NCBI GenBank assembly: GCA_036936605.1
Contig: JAUPFV010000005.1
Span: forward strand, 54,146,742 to 54,210,741
Source: Limnanthes douglasii subsp. nivea
Lineage: Eukaryota > Streptophyta > Magnoliopsida > Brassicales > Limnanthaceae
Direction: 5' to 3'
Length of the DNA stretch: 64,000 nt
Shown here piece by piece: positions 33,524-44,175 of this stretch. Below the pieces are notes generated by a model, which worked only from the letters and a program-made list of their open reading frames with translations, was not told where the DNA came from and searched no databases. Made by a program: the position numbers and the translations under genes. Numbering within the stretch: position 1 is the stretch's first letter; every line of letters starts with the position of its first letter.

Positions 33524-33890
33524 TGATACAGAGTAAACGCAGAGAAGCCAATATAGGGGAAACCCTAATTTTCTTTATCAAAATTCAACTCCATTACATT
33601 GTAAACAAAGTCTGTTTTAAATAAGAGTTCGAATGAAAACCCTAATACGAAAATACCAAAAATGCCATAAAGTAATAAAAATTCGAAATAAAATAGTAAA
33701 CGACTACGAATGCCCAAAAACGCCATATATCACGAGCATGGCTGGTGACTTGTAATCGTGGCGTCGTTCCCTTCGAAATAAGGTGTTGTGGGTCAAAATC
33801 GGACACTGGGAGCTCCGAAACTGTCAATTCGTTGCATTATTCGGGTGATCGCCTGTCTTCATAAATTCTAGCGCTAATCTGTCTGCATCA
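33524..33890 (-). repeat. 3' LTR of element G
   Basis: 367 bp; TGATGCAGAC...TCTGTATCA on the minus strand. It contains the last codons of pol (stop at 33824). Confidence 0.93.
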
Positions 33891-36800
33891 TCCCCTCCGG
33901 GGTAGAGAAGATTCGCCCTCGAATCAGAACCAGTCTCCTCGTCAGAAGAGTCACCTGCACAAAGAATCAGATGCTTAACATTAAAGACATCAGACGTACG
34001 GACATGGCTAGGCAAGCGCAGCCGATAAGCATTCGGGTTGATCCTTTACACAATCTCCACAGGGTCAATCTTCCGGGCAGCCAGTTTGTTGTACTCACCT
34101 GCAGGGTACCAAGCCTTGGTTAGAACTACCCACACATAGTCACCAACTTCGAACTGTACAGGACGGCGATGATAATCCGCCTGAGACTTATACTTGGCGG
34201 TGCTCAAGACAATCTGATCGTATGTCTTCTAGTGGGTTTGGCGAATCTGCGAGACAAGCTCCTCAGCAATTGTGTGAACACGAATTTTACTTCGCAGGAT
34301 GAGCAAGTCGACAAGACCCCGGGGCACAACACCATACATCACCTGGAAAGGACAAAGACCCGTCGAGCGGTTAAGGGCATGGTTGTGGGCAAAATCTGCC
34401 TGCGGTAGGCGCTGATCCCACGCCTTCGGGTGATCTCCCACCAGGTTGCGCAACAAGTTACCGAGGGAACGATTAACCACTTCTGTCTGACCATCCGTCT
34501 GGGGGTGGTAGGCACTACTGAAACTGAGCTGCGTATTCACCATGCACCATAAGCTGCACCAGAAATGACTCACAAACCTGGTGTCACGGTGAGAAACAAT
34601 GGTACTAGGGAGGCCATGAATGCGGTAAATCTCTCGAAAGAAAAGCTGCGCGACACACACTGCATCAGATGTCTTTCTACATGGGATGAAGTTTACCTTC
34701 TTAGAAAAACGATCAACCACCACAAAAATAGAGTCCAATCCGCGCTGAGTCCCGGGTAACCCAAGAACAAAATCCATACTAATGTCGGTCCATGGCTGAG
34801 TAGGAATTGGCTACGGCAAATAAAGACCCGCATTCGTTGATTTTCCCTTGGCCAACTGACAAACTCGACAACGGGAGACATAACGACCAACTTCCTTACG
34901 CATCGAAGGCCAAAAATATGATGCGGACAGCAGCTGGTATGTCCTATCACGGCCCACATGGCCTTCGTCATACAGCTTCTTGATCAACTGAAGACGCAGG
35001 CTACAGTCAGGGATACACAAATGTACCCCGCGAAAGAGAAAGCCATCCTCCATTAAGAAATCAGATTGTGTCCCTTGCTGAATCAGTTCAATAACCCGAG
35101 AGAAGAACAAGTCAGTAGCATAAAGGTCAACAAAAGAATCAAAGCCAGGAACCTGAACTCGCATTGTAGTCAGCAGATTGTGACGCCGGCTCAGAGCATC
35201 ATCAACCCCGATTCGTAATATCGGCCTTGTGCTTGATGACAAAAGTGAACTGCTGCAAGTAAGCTAATCAAGAAGCGTGTGTATGAGAGACCTTGTCCTG
35301 GCTGCCAAGATACTTCAAAAAGTCATGATCAGTATATAGCACAAATTCACGCTGAAACAAATAATGATGCCAATGGTTGATAGCATGAACCACAGCATAG
35401 AATTCAATGTCATATGTACTAAATCGCAACTTAGCACTCGCCAGTTTCTCACTAAAGAAAGCCACCAGGCACCCTGATTGGGAAAGAAATGCCCCAATAC
35501 CAAATTTAGACGCATCACAATGAAGCTCAAATGGCTGGTAAAAGTCGGGCAGCACCAGAATAGGTGCGGTGGTGAGACGTCGTTTAATCTCTGCAAACTC
35601 CGCATCAGCATCCTCAGACCATTCAAATTTTATGCCCTTCATGCAGTCCGTAATCGGGGCCATATCACTTCTGAAATGGGGAATGAAACACCGATAAAAA
35701 GAAGCTAAACCATGAAAACTGCGAACCTCGGTGATGGAAGTAGGTCGAGGCCACTGGTCCACTGCAGCAACTTTGCTCGGATCAGCTCATAACCCTTCAA
35801 CAGAGACAATATACCCCCAAATTTGGACAGATTCGGACATAAACGCGCATTTGGTAGCAACACCATAAAACTTGTCCCGACGCAGCACCAATAACACCTC
35901 ACGTAAGTGGGACAAGTGCACAGAAGGGTTAGCGCTATAAATCAGAATATCATCAAAGTAAAGAACAACAAATTTACCGATGAAAGGCCTCGATGCCTGA
36001 TTCATGACATGCATGAAAGTGCTCGGTGCGTTAGACAGGCCAAACGGCATCACCAGCCACTCGAACACTCCCTCACGGGTCTTAAACGCCGTCTTCCACT
36101 CATCACTAGAACGAATCTAAATATGATGGTATCCACTCTTCAAATCAAGCTTGCTGAACACAGAAGCACCACCCAAATGGTCTAAAAGATCATCCAAAAG
36201 AGGTATAGGAAACTTGTAGCAAACATTGATCTTGTTGATAGATCGGTTGTCCACACACATACGCCAGGAACCATCTTTCTTCGGTGTCAGCAACGCCGGA
36301 ACTGCACATGGACTGAGACTTTCTCGAACATGCCCCTTCTCCAACAAATCCTCCACCTGTCGACGTAATTCATCATGCCCTTTCGTGATCATGCGATAGT
36401 AGGGCCGATTTGGGAGATCAGCACTAGGAACCAAGTCTATTTGATGTTGAATATCCCTCAGAGGAGGCAACTCGGGGGGAAAATTCTCAGGAATCACATC
36501 TGCAAACTCCTGCCTAAAGAGACTGAACTGTAGGGCTAGGGTCCGCACGAGAATCAGTTACAACAGGATCACAAAACAACAAGAAGACCACACCAGCTTC
36601 TTCCATGGCCGTCTGAAAAGGAGCACGGGACAGCAAGGTCGTTGTGGAAGGACCATAGCCAATGCTGAGGGACCGAGGTTTTGGCGGCACTAGCACAATC
36701 TTCTTACCCCGAAAAAAAAAAGAATAAGTATTCGCACGACCATCATGCACGACAGACAAATCATACTGCCAAGGGCGGCCAAGCAATAAGTGACAAGCGT

Positions 36801-37050
36801 CCATACGCACTACATCACAAAACACCTCATCCCGGTATGTCTCCCCTACAGAAAATGATACAAGCACACGTTCAGACGCCGTGATATCAGTACCTTTACT
36901 CAGCCAGGCCAGCTTGTATGGCTTGGGGTGCAACTTTGATTTCAGCCCAAGCTTCGAAACCGTTGTCTCGTAAATTACATTCTCATAGCTACCAGCATCA
37001 ATAATGAAGGTGCACACCTTACCGCCAATCATACAAGTGGACTGAAACAC
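33824..37050 (-). pseudogene. protease-pol of chromovirus G, broken; end lies inside the 3' LTR
   Basis: Protease IDAGSYENVI near 36985 (usual D-S/T-G is DAG). RT at 36490-35790 ([20 protein letters not shown]; catalytic YFDDIL near 35960). RNase H at 35560-35270 and the integrase zinc region near 34990-34840. Integrase core: DFVLGLPG, HRDTRF and SSAYHPQTDGQTEVVNRSL at 34770-34490. The C-terminal motif PSHVRTSDVFNVKHL is at 34010-33965, and the frame runs on into the LTR to 33824. Breaks: TAG near 36117, TGA near 35787, stop near 35268, frame changes near 34810 and 34229, and a stop near 34050. Confidence 0.9.
33891..33900 (-). other. polypurine tract of element G
   Basis: CCGGAGGGGA directly before the 3' LTR on the minus strand. 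Confidence 0.75.
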
Positions 37051-38170
37051 ATTATTCCGCAGCTAGTCACTCTGATCAAGAACACGAGGGGAAAGAAAAT
37101 TGCATCGTACCATCAGAACTGCACCAACATCACCAGTCACAACCTCCTCCGCGACCTCAGTCACATCATCATCATATATATCAAACTTCGGGAGACCATC
37201 AGGAACAATGGGGGCCGGTTCGAACTCCTCGTGAGAGAACAGACCCCTAGCACCCGCAGCATTCAAACACTCTACCTGACGATGCCCTAACTCACCACAG
37301 CCAAAGCAACGTAACTTACCAGCAGGACGGTTGGTCGCAACGCGTCCAGGAGGGGCCTGATCAGGGTTGGACGTGGAACTGGTGCGGCGCTGCGGTTCCT
37401 GTAGGAGCACCAGTCCGTACGCCAATCTGGGTCCTTCGAGCCAACTGTTTTTCTGCCTGGAGGGCACGCCGATGAGCTTCCGAAACAGACAACGGGTCAG
37501 ACATGTTCAACACATCCTGAAGTTGAGGGCGCAACCCCCCAATATAGTGGGATACCAGCTGATGTGTTGACTCGTTCATATCTATACGAGCAAGCAACTG
37601 AAAGAACTCCTCTGTATACTCGTCCACAGATTGTAGCCCCTCACGAAGATTCTGGAAACGTTAGAACAATTCTCCCTCGAAATTGTAAGACAAGAATGCC
37701 TTGCGGATTTTCTTTTTGAACTTCTCCCAACTACGTACTTGCTCTTTGCCTTCACACGCACGGATCATTTTCACCTGCTGCCACCAAGCTTGTGCCCTGC
37801 CGCGCAGGTGGATGGTAACCAAAGCTACCCGTCTCTCCTCATGAACTTCCTTGAAGTCCAGCACCTCCTCAACCTGGGATAAAAAATCAACAAACTCCTC
37901 TGCCCGAAGGCCACCATCAAAGTCAGGAATGTTGACCTTAAATCCAAGCTCCCAGCGGCGGTCCGGATAAGCGTTCCGTTCTGTCCTTTCTCCAAAAGGG
38001 TTATCGGGACCTTCAGCCTCCACACCGGGTTGCCTGGCATTAAGTTTAGCCATCTGACGGGAAAGATACTCGACCTGATGGCGCAGGTCAGCATTCTCGC
38101 GATCTTCAAAATCACTCGCATCTCCTTCCACAGCAACGCCGCTGCGACCTCTGGGTCTTCCTCGCACCAT
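37051..38170 (-). pseudogene. gag of chromovirus G, broken
   Basis: Starts at ATG 38170 (MVRGRPRGRSGV). Gag domain at about 37970-37530 (VNIPDFDGGLRAEEFVDFL, ARIDMNESTHQLVSHYIGGL). Zinc knuckle of the classic CX2CX4HX4C type (CFGCGELGHRQVEC) near 37310-37270. A CAA-to-TAA stop lies near 37660 and a frameshift near 37420. The classic knuckle differs from the CX2HX4HX4C knuckles of A-E, consistent with a different lineage. Confidence 0.9.
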
Positions 38171-38186
38171 CGCGCAAGACTGTCTT

Positions 38187-38198
38187 TGTGTGATACCA
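38187..38198 (-). other. primer binding site of element G
   Basis: TGGTATCACACA begins after TAG following the LTR. TGGTATCA is the complement of the initiator tRNA-Met 3' end, usual for chromoviruses and copia elements. Confidence 0.75.
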
Positions 38199-38201
38199 CT
38201 A

Positions 38202-38565
38202 TGATACACAGTAAACGTAGAGAAACCAATATAATGGAAACCCTAATTTTCTTTATCAAAATTCAACTCCCTTACATTGTAAACAAAGTTTGTTTAAATA
38301 AGAGTTCGAATGAAAACCCTAATACGAAAATATCAAAAATACCCTAAAGTAATAAAAATTCGAAATAAAGTAGTAAACAACTCTGAATGTCCAAAAACGC
38401 CATATGTCACGAGCATAGCTGGTGACTTGTAATGGTGGCGTCGTTCCCTTCGAAAAAGGTGTTGTGGGTCAAAATCGGACATCGGGAGCTCCAAAACTGT
38501 CAATTCGCTGCATTTTTTGGTGATCGCTTGTCTTTATAAATTCTACCGCTAATCTGTCTGCATCA
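38202..38565 (-). repeat. 5' LTR of element G
   Basis: 364 bp, partner of 33524-33890. They differ at roughly 28 places by eye, more than the two C LTRs, so G looks older than C. Confidence 0.93.
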
Positions 38566-38900
38566 AATAGTCTTGGTTGAGTATGAATCCTTTCATAGCT
38601 CGTAGGCATGCCGAGTGACTCATTCACACATTGTACATATGAAGATAAAAAATGAACAAACACATAGTTTGGCGAAAGAAGCAAACATTCATTAGAGTAA
38701 AGATGGAATTAGATACCTCATTAAAAAAAACCCATCTGCACTATCAAAAGGAAAAAAATTGCATCTATGATTTTACAAAACGCGGTTTGATCCAACTTAA
38801 AATAACTTATATTCCAAGGATTCTTAAGCGGGTGACCGTCAGTGTCAACCAAGCGATAAGTTATGCGGTGTCCCTTGGAAATGATGGTGTAGAGTCCCTC
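38566..38900 (-). pseudogene. integrase C-terminus and 3' spacer of remnant F
   Basis: On the minus strand from 38900: CEGLYTIISKGHRITYRLVDTDGHPLKNPWNISYFKL, aligning with EGPYTIVSKGHNGAYRL...HPWNVNHLKLY of D. The decayed conserved block (TTTTAATGAGGTATC) follows at 38700-38755. The F copy stops abruptly near 38900, where a shared block of repeat R2 begins. Confidence 0.72.
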
Positions 38901-40101
38901 GCAGTATGAGCGTCAAAAGAGAATGGAGAACTATTATTAACAAAGTGAAACCACTAAATGAAGTAACTATATGACAGTAAGAACGTGGGAACGGAAGGTG
39001 GACCCATGATCAAGCACATATAAGAATGGAGAACTATTAGGGGATAGTGTTGTAATGTGTAATGTATATAGTATATAAAGGGTTTGAAACCTAAAAAGAA
39101 TGAAGATTTTTCCCAAATAAGAGCAATAAGAATATTTTCCATTTATATTCCTAGCAACTAGTACTACTATCATTAAAGTCCCTCAGCAAATTTTATCGGT
39201 TTTATTTAGTTATATCTAATTGCAAAGTAATTTTGTCACCTATTTATACAACATACATTTAAAATTAAAGTTATAAGAGTAAGACTGAACATAAAACGTT
39301 AAAATTAGTGTTAGTTATTTTTGGACTGTCGCTTGTGTGCGTCTATCATATTTGGTAGGAGCGAAACGATAAAAATTTTACAAACTTTTTGTCATTGGAA
39401 TATTCTATATATCGCATCTAAGTTATAATCTCCGATGCACCAAAATTTATTGGTCGTGACACACATTAACACATGTCTTTAGTTTTTCAGATTGTCTTGC
39501 TCTTATTCGAATCAGTATGAACCACACTTCGAACTGGCATGATGAACGATCATTTATTTCTACTTCATCTAACTTCCATTTCATTAAGTTATGAAGTCTA
39601 TTTACCGGAAAACCTATGAAACTTGTATAATTTAATTAGTACATCGCCATAGATTATCAGATGGAAAATTATTTTTTTAAATATTTTATTTTTAAACAAA
39701 AATAATTAGTTAGCTCATCATGTGTTTATAATCATAATTTTTTTCTTATGGGGACATATGGGATACACCATTCGCGACATCATATATGGTTGATCTTAAT
39801 TTATCTTTTAAAATTATATGATTGCATATGAGAGGGATATATATATCTTCAATGTCAAGATAATATTCTAATTATTAGAAGTTATTTTTCCATAATTAAT
39901 TAGGGTATTAATAACCATAATTTATCCATAATTTATTTTTGTAGAAATAAATTGAATTATGGATAAACTTGCTGATAGTAAATCTTTTTATTGGATTTAG
40001 AGTGGAAGTAGAAACGTTTTTTTTTTCATTCTTGTAAGAAAAAAGCAAATTATGATATTTATCTTCTATTCGTTCGAGAGTTCGATATTCAATCTAAAAA
40101 T

Positions 40102-40741
40102 AGTATCAGTAAATACCCACTCAACTATCTAATTATCCACTAGTATCCGTTTTTTGGATAATGTCACTTGGTACTTCGAATTGAAATTTGGACAAAAGTA
40201 CCCCAGACTATATATACCCGCTGGTACCTTCACCAGTACTAACCTGAGAGTTGTTTGAAAAACGAACCTGAGAGTTGTTAGAGTTGTTTGAAAAACTAAC
40301 CTAAGAGTTGTTTGAAAAACTAACCTGAAAGTTGTTTGCAACTCTCAGGATTTCTTGAGAGCTGTTTGCAACTCTCTCGATTTCTTGAGAGTTGTTACTA
40401 GTGAAATTTTATTTTTTTTAAAAAATAAAAAAATATCATCAATGGATCTAGTTTTGTTCATTTGAAAAAAACAAAAACGATGATACTTTCATTTATTTTT
40501 TCCGAGCTCCGGTTTGAAATATATGAATCTTTTATAAATAAAATAAAAAGAAAAAGTAAGAAAGAGAAATTTTGGTTAAGTGGTTGTTGATAAAGAGTGA
40601 GGGTAGTTAGGGTATTAAATTAATAGTAGGTATTAACTGGTAATTAGGTAGTTGAGATGAGTATTGATAGATAATAGAACAAAGCTTAGGTACTAGATGA
40701 CAATAGAACAGTTGAGTGGGTACTTAGGTGTAATTTCCCTT
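40102..40741 (+). mobile_element. 640-bp TIR element (MITE- or MULE-like) inside R2
   Basis: The ends carry inverted TACCCACTCAACT words (left about 40114, right about 40712-40724). R1 and R3 lack this insert. Flanking 11-mers AATCTAAAAAT and AATCTATTCAT agree at 9 of 11 bases, a plausible 9-11 bp Mutator-type target duplication. It encodes nothing; it carries a short tandem array and an AT-rich right half. Confidence 0.65.
40241..40400 (+). repeat. minisatellite within the 640-bp TIR element
   Basis: Several copies of a word of about 21-27 bp built on GAGAGTTGTTTGAAAAACTA. It turns into AGTTG-TTTG-CAACT hairpin units near 40331 and 40358. Confidence 0.75.
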
Positions 40742-43640
40742 AATCTATTCATAAATGAGTAGAATACATACGGGTAATATTGAAACTATAAAAAATAGAT
40801 AATGAAATGAAAAGAAAACAAGGAAAAAACTTTATATATATAGTGGGATTTCAAATGTTGGTGAAAAAAGAATTAAAGTTTGATTTACGTAGAAGTTGAA
40901 ATACCCAATAATTAAACCCGATAAATTTTATTAATTAAAAATAATATGTTTTGTTTTATTTAATATTATTATTTATTAATTATATGTTTAGGACATTGTT
41001 TTAAAAAACCTTTATGAGACCCTAATAGATTTTGAATTGTTTTGCAAGACAGGTTTTGAAAGGTTAATACAATAAATATTTTTAACTTTTTTGACATTTT
41101 TAATTTTTAATTTTTCGTAAATCAACAATTTTTTTACATTTTTTCCTTAAAATTATTAATTTTACCTTTAAAACTTCATAATATTCAAGCCCTAACTTAT
41201 TTTTTTTCCAAAAATCACATATATTTTTATTTTTCTAAAACGAACAATATAAAATTCATGAGTGATATGTTTCGAATTATTTTTCAACGCCAAATTCGCA
41301 AACAATTTGTTCCTTATTCCGCAATTAAATAATAGTTTTTTTTGCAACCAAATCACACTTAATTCTGTAACTCAAAAAAGTTATTTTTTCAACACTAATT
41401 TCGAATCCATTATTTTTTTATTATAAAATATTCACCATAAAAATGTACATATTTTTGTAACTACAAAAATGGTAGTTGTTCACATGAAATTAAGGCTTAT
41501 ATTCATAAAAACAAGTTTGTTTTTTTATTTTTTCACACAATCATACTTAATTCTCAATCTCAATTTTTTTTAAACAACAAATGTTTGTTAACCACAAAAA
41601 TATATACATATAATTTCAACTACAAAAAGTTAGTTGTTTCCACTCAAGTTAACACTTTTGTTAGATAAGTTTGTATTTTGTTTTTTCACACAATAACACT
41701 TATCTATCAACCAAAGTATGATATCCATGCATATTTTCTATTTATATCCGCAGAAATTTTCACATAGTTTCGTAACTAATTAACTCTTTTTCTCACAACT
41801 AAATACACGTAATTCTGGAGTTCAAGAATAATTCATTTTTATCAACCAAATTACATGTAATTTTGTGACCAAATAATATTTTATTTTTCATAACCAAATT
41901 ACATGTAACTCCACGACTAAACAAGAATTATTTTTTTTACGACCAACTTACACGTAATTCCTCAAATAAACAATTATTATTATTTTTCAATCACTTTACA
42001 CACATTTCTACAATTAAACAACAAGGAATTTATTTTTGTTCATCTTCAAAACAACAAAACTAATAGTACTTTAAGATACTTTTTTTAAAATATGGTTTCC
42101 AAGATATGACGTTTAAAAAAAACAAAAACATAAAACAAGAAGAAAATGGTTATGGGTTTTTCAGACTAACATTTGGTTATCCGAACATACATATTTAAAA
42201 CGATGAGGTTATCAATAATTTATCAAACCTTGGGTGATTATTTGTAAATAAGTTTGATGTATGATTTTTATTGGTAGATTACCCGTTTGGAAATGTAGAG
42301 CTAATTTATATAAAACTTTATTATTTTTCAACCTCAATTTCGAAGATCAATTCAATTTTATTTAAAGAAAAAAATTGATTTAATTTTTCATTCTCAAATT
42401 TTTGTATTCGACAAACTCAATCACAATTTAGAAAAAAAAGATTTCAAATTTGTTTTTAATGTAATATTCTTAAATTTTTAATGTAGTATCAAAATTCCAA
42501 TTCTAATTAAATTTCGTATTCAAATTCGAAAAAACTCTGCACTAACTTTAATCGAAATCAGAAAAACATTTAACATAATAACTCTTTACGATTTTTCAAT
42601 GATCATGTTTCCAAGTAGAACCAAAAATATTATTTATATAATCATAATATAAAATACTAGTACTCCTATATATTAACACATAAAATAATTTTGAATAAAA
42701 GAATATACCATAGTGAAGTATTAAAAAAATGTATTGTTAAACCAAGTTAAATTGAAATGTAAAATTACAAATAAAAAAAATGTCATAAAAAGTAAGAGTA
42801 TTGTTATTCTTATGAAAAATCAAAGCATTAATTGAATAAATCAAATTTTTTTGATAGAAATATAGAAAACATATTCTTATTATGTATATATAGCATTTTT
42901 ACTTTTTTTTAATAACTGAAATGTTAAAAATAAATGAATAATATACCAACAACCACTCACCATCAAATTTAACTACCAATAATCACCCACTGTTTGGTAA
43001 AATATAAATAACCACGTGGTGATAAATGAATATTTATACATAACGATCTAGTAGTCTACGCCTAATTGTTTTTTCTCTAGTGCTTTTTGTTTTTTAATCA
43101 TATATTTCAAACCATACGTACAAAAAATGCAGAAAAAATATTGGTTTTGTTTTTCAAAACGAACAAATCTATATATGTGTATTGATTTATTTTGTTTTGA
43201 AATCTTTTTAGCTACATAATTAAGTGTAATTGAATTGGGAAATAAGTCTCTTAAAAACATTTATGTTCTAGTTGTAGAATTACATGTAATTTATTTGCTA
43301 AAAAACAAGTGTGTTCGAATTGTGAAATTATATCTAATTTGGTTGATAAAAGTAATTGTGTTCAAGTTGCTGAATTGCATGAAGATTTGTTACGTAAATA
43401 GGAAAAAATAGATTCGCAAATAAGAAGTTGGTTGCTAAATAAGATTGATTGTGTGAAAAACATAAAAGTTGATTTTTGTGAAAATAAATGTTTATTTGGA
43501 CGCGAAACAAACTTTTATGTAGTTTTGAAAATATGTACATTTTTATGTTGAAAAACTTTTTTTTATTAAATTAAAAAATAAAAAATGAAAAATTTGTTCC
43601 AATTGCGGATATACGTACAATCTGATTTCATCAATAATTA

Positions 43641-43893
43641 TATGTTTTTAATATTTGTTTAATATATGTTATTCGTTATTCCGTCCAAGTTTGTTTTATT
43701 TGATTTTATGTCAAACATCGTCTTAAGATTAGTTATAAATTGAAATCAATTTTAGAATCTTAAAATAAAATACAGTTTTAGTTTAATTTTAATAATAATT
43801 AAATGCATATTATGTGTTTAATTTTAATAATAACTAAATGCATCACTTGTTTAGAGACAAATATGTTTGATTTTAATAATTACTAAAAGCATA
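43641..43893. other. AT-rich spacer, nothing recognised
   Basis: A short internal direct repeat (GTTTAATTTTAATAATAA...AAATGCAT near 43783 and 43818) is the only structure seen. Confidence 0.5.
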
Positions 43894-44175
43894 ATACTTA
43901 TAAGAGCCCTCAATTGGTTTATACCATAGGACGAGATACCTTCGACTATGAAATGGAAGTAAAGGAATATCTGGTAAAACACCATCGTCTGCCGATCCAG
44001 ATCGAGCCATCCCTATCATCCAGTGGAGTTAGAAGGGTATAAACAGGAGATGATCAACGAGATAACCCCGTCGAGAAGAAGGAAGTATAATCGGTTACTA
44101 AAAAAACCTCTAGCAATTTGCAAGTCCAGACGTCGTCCGTGTGAAGGTTAAACTATACCTCCGACCAATGCGCAG
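43894..44175. other. GC-richer island of unknown origin
   Basis: Base composition contrasts with the flanks. A short plus-strand frame (TFDYEMEVKEYLVKHHRLP) is open for about 30 codons and then closes. It directly precedes the R3 block carrying a TATA-like box, so it may be the U3 of a degenerate LTR. Not identified. Confidence 0.3.

Larger units (their letters stand above)
33524..38565 (-). mobile_element. Ty3/gypsy chromovirus G, nearly complete, coding broken
   Basis: 5,042 bp on the minus strand, LTRs of 364-367 bp, tRNA-iMet-type PBS and a PPT. Flanking 5-mers AATGG (left) and AATAG (right) match at four of five positions, taken as a slightly mutated target duplication. Domain order gag, protease, RT, RNase H, integrase. 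It sits inside remnant F. The RT and integrase C-terminal motifs look most like the CRM (centromeric) chromovirus clade; this is judged by eye only. Confidence 0.93.
38934..43640 (+). repeat. AT-rich dispersed repeat, copy R2
   Basis: The left part (38934-39350) has a TATATAGTATATAAAGG box and CCTAGCAACTAGTACTACTATC, and matches 44176-44580 of R3. The next part (39700-40090, 40742-41030) matches 44930-45490. At 41220-42300 the AACCAAATTACAC-type reiterations run in plus orientation; 42940-43540 carries them inverted. The GGTAAGTCACC block is deleted. No credible coding sequence; small ORFs are AT-rich accidents. Confidence 0.7.

Noticed and set aside
38187..38198. tRNA-Met gene near TGGTATCA
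   Set aside because: Only the 3'-end complement is present, directly after an LTR: it is a primer binding site, with no cloverleaf.
40241..40400. CRISPR-like direct repeats
   Set aside because: Irregular minisatellite without unique spacers, inside a plant transposon.
43048..43540. Minus-strand ORFs of about 70 codons in AT-rich DNA
   Set aside because: Lys/Asn/Phe/Ile-rich chance frames within the reiterated R2 words.
43894..44175. Captured host gene fragment
   Set aside because: The open frame is only about 30 codons, with no recognisable domain; left as an unidentified island.
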